The notes under the pieces are model-generated. The model was given only the letters and a program-made list of their open reading frames with translations. It had not been told where the DNA came from and did not search any database. 64,000 nucleotides of DNA, taken from positions 2,976,001 to 3,040,000 of the forward strand of contig JADKIR010000004.1 in NCBI GenBank assembly GCA_016722655.1, in the 5' to 3' direction. Position 1 is the stretch's first letter, and the number at the start of each line of letters is the position of its first letter. This document shows, piece by piece, positions 63,232-64,000 of the stretch. The translations under genes were made by a program, and so were the position numbers. Origin of the DNA: Cytophagaceae bacterium (GTDB taxonomy: Bacteria > Bacteroidota > Bacteroidia > Cytophagales > Spirosomataceae).

Positions 63232-64000
63232 ATGAAAAAACTATTAATTTTTATGATGTTGAGCGTATCGGCCTTTGCACAGATGCCAACATCAAACCCT
63301 TACAATGCCAATACTCTTTTTGAACAAATGGGTCAGGCACTACCCACACCCAATACTTACCGCACTGCCAGTGGTGCTCCAGGTAAAGAATATTGGCAGC
63401 AAAAAGCCGATTATGACATAAAAGTTGAATTAGACGATGATAAACAGCATATTTCAGCCTCAGAAAAAATCACCTATTTAAACCAATCTCCTGATGTTTT
63501 GACTTATTTATGGCTGCAACTGGATCAAAATCATTTCAGTGATAAATCAGATGCTAAACTCACCCGTCAGACTTCAATCAGTCATGAAAGAGGGGCATCG
63601 TCAGGAACATTGAAAGGTTTAAATGATGTGACAGATAAAGACTATGGTTTTAAGATTTTGAAAGTGACCGACAAAGCCGGAAAGGCTTTAAAATATACAA
63701 TCAATGGCACTATGATGCGAATTGATCTACCCATGGCATTGCCAAAAGGTCAAAACTTCGTATTTAATGTTGATTGGAGTTTTAACATTGTAGATGCCAA
63801 TGCTACCAGAGCTAGAAGCGGATATGAGTATTTTGAAAAAGATGGTAACTATCTGTACGAAATGGCACAATGGTTTCCTCGTATGTGTGCTTACGATGAT
63901 GTAAACGGTTGGCAGCACAAACAGTTTTTAGGCCAGGGCGAATTCACCCTTGTTTTTGGTGATTATAAAGTAGCGGTGACTGTGCCCAATGATATGGTAG
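63232..64000 (+). CDS. M1-family metallopeptidase (partial, runs off the window)
   Basis: An ATG at 63232 opens a frame that continues to the right edge. It begins with a signal peptide (MKKLLIFMMLSVSAFAQ) and then follows the M1 peptidase at 21445 almost segment by segment (YNANTLFEQMGQ, PTPNTYRTASGAPGKEY, and later VNGWQHKQFLGQGEF). The zinc motif is beyond the window. The two genes are paralogues about 42 kb apart. Confidence 0.9.
   Translation, partial: MKKLLIFMMLSVSAFAQMPTSNPYNANTLFEQMGQALPTPNTYRTASGAPGKEYWQQKADYDIKVELDDDKQHISASEKITYLNQSPDVLTYLWLQLDQNHFSDKSDAKLTRQTSISHERGASSGTLKGLNDVTDKDYGFKILKVTDKAGKALKYTINGTMMRIDLPMALPKGQNFVFNVDWSFNIVDANATRARSGYEYFEKDGNYLYEMAQWFPRMCAYDDVNGWQHKQFLGQGEFTLVFGDYKVAVTVPNDMV

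Overview
The window reads as chromosome of a low-GC member of the Bacteroidota, most likely a Cytophagales-type bacterium. Supporting signs are promoters of the Bacteroidota type (TTTG, about 20 bases, TAnnTTTG), frequent TTG start codons without Shine-Dalgarno sequences, an IS with an ISAon1/ISL3-type transposase, an ArsF/ArsG pair, and typical families such as a GH30 glucosidase, M1, M14 and M28 peptidases and PspC. Nothing here is plasmid- or phage-like apart from one insertion sequence.

Layout. 1-2161: tail of an unknown gene, a secreted GH30 glycosidase and a PhnA-like zinc-ribbon protein. 2241-2332: an orphan promoter followed at once by a terminator. 2425-8936: an arsenic/metal island with a leftward set (ArsR, a glutaredoxin-like protein, a rhodanese, an ArsP-type permease, a 33-residue micropeptide, a Cys-tailed rhodanese, ArsF, ArsG) and a rightward set (LMW phosphatase-type arsenate reductase, a second ArsR, an ACR3 arsenite pump). 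Each set has its own palindromic operators. The rightward set is interrupted by a 176-bp palindromic element.

9763-14919 is the most unusual part. A small secreted beta-protein is followed by a strong terminator, a two-domain Ig-like secreted protein, a 902-residue outer-membrane beta-barrel protein with periplasmic beta domains, and two more small secreted proteins that share C-terminal motifs with the first. Gene order and architecture resemble a chaperone-usher fibre operon, but I recognise no named family. I propose it as a candidate undescribed Bacteroidota surface-fibre or secretion system.

14923-46960 is mostly housekeeping: a Gfo/Idh oxidoreductase, a Lys/Thr-repeat protein with a basic adaptor-like tail, NUDIX, a CBS-domain transporter, pyrE, cysM, an M1 peptidase, an ECF sigma operon, a CoA-binding protein, an M28 peptidase, YbaB, a glycosyltransferase, coaE, dnaA, the F0/delta part of the ATP synthase operon (with atpB broken by a one-base frameshift and no atpA/atpG after atpH), gltX, cysE, nuoD, nadB, kdsD, recQ and tdk.

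48094-50405 holds a functional-looking tRNA-Glu gene. Next to it is a tandem array of 153-bp units that each carry a copy of its terminator and a degenerate tRNA-Glu fragment. An intact IS has inserted into the fifth unit with an 8-bp target duplication. 50711-64000 holds an M14 peptidase, a phospholipase D-like lipoprotein, a DEAD-box helicase, a ParE-type toxin-antitoxin pair, an orphan DUF433 protein, a sodium-solute symporter, clpS, recR, a superoxide dismutase, chrA, a HupE-like protein and the start of a second M1 peptidase paralogous to the one at 21445.
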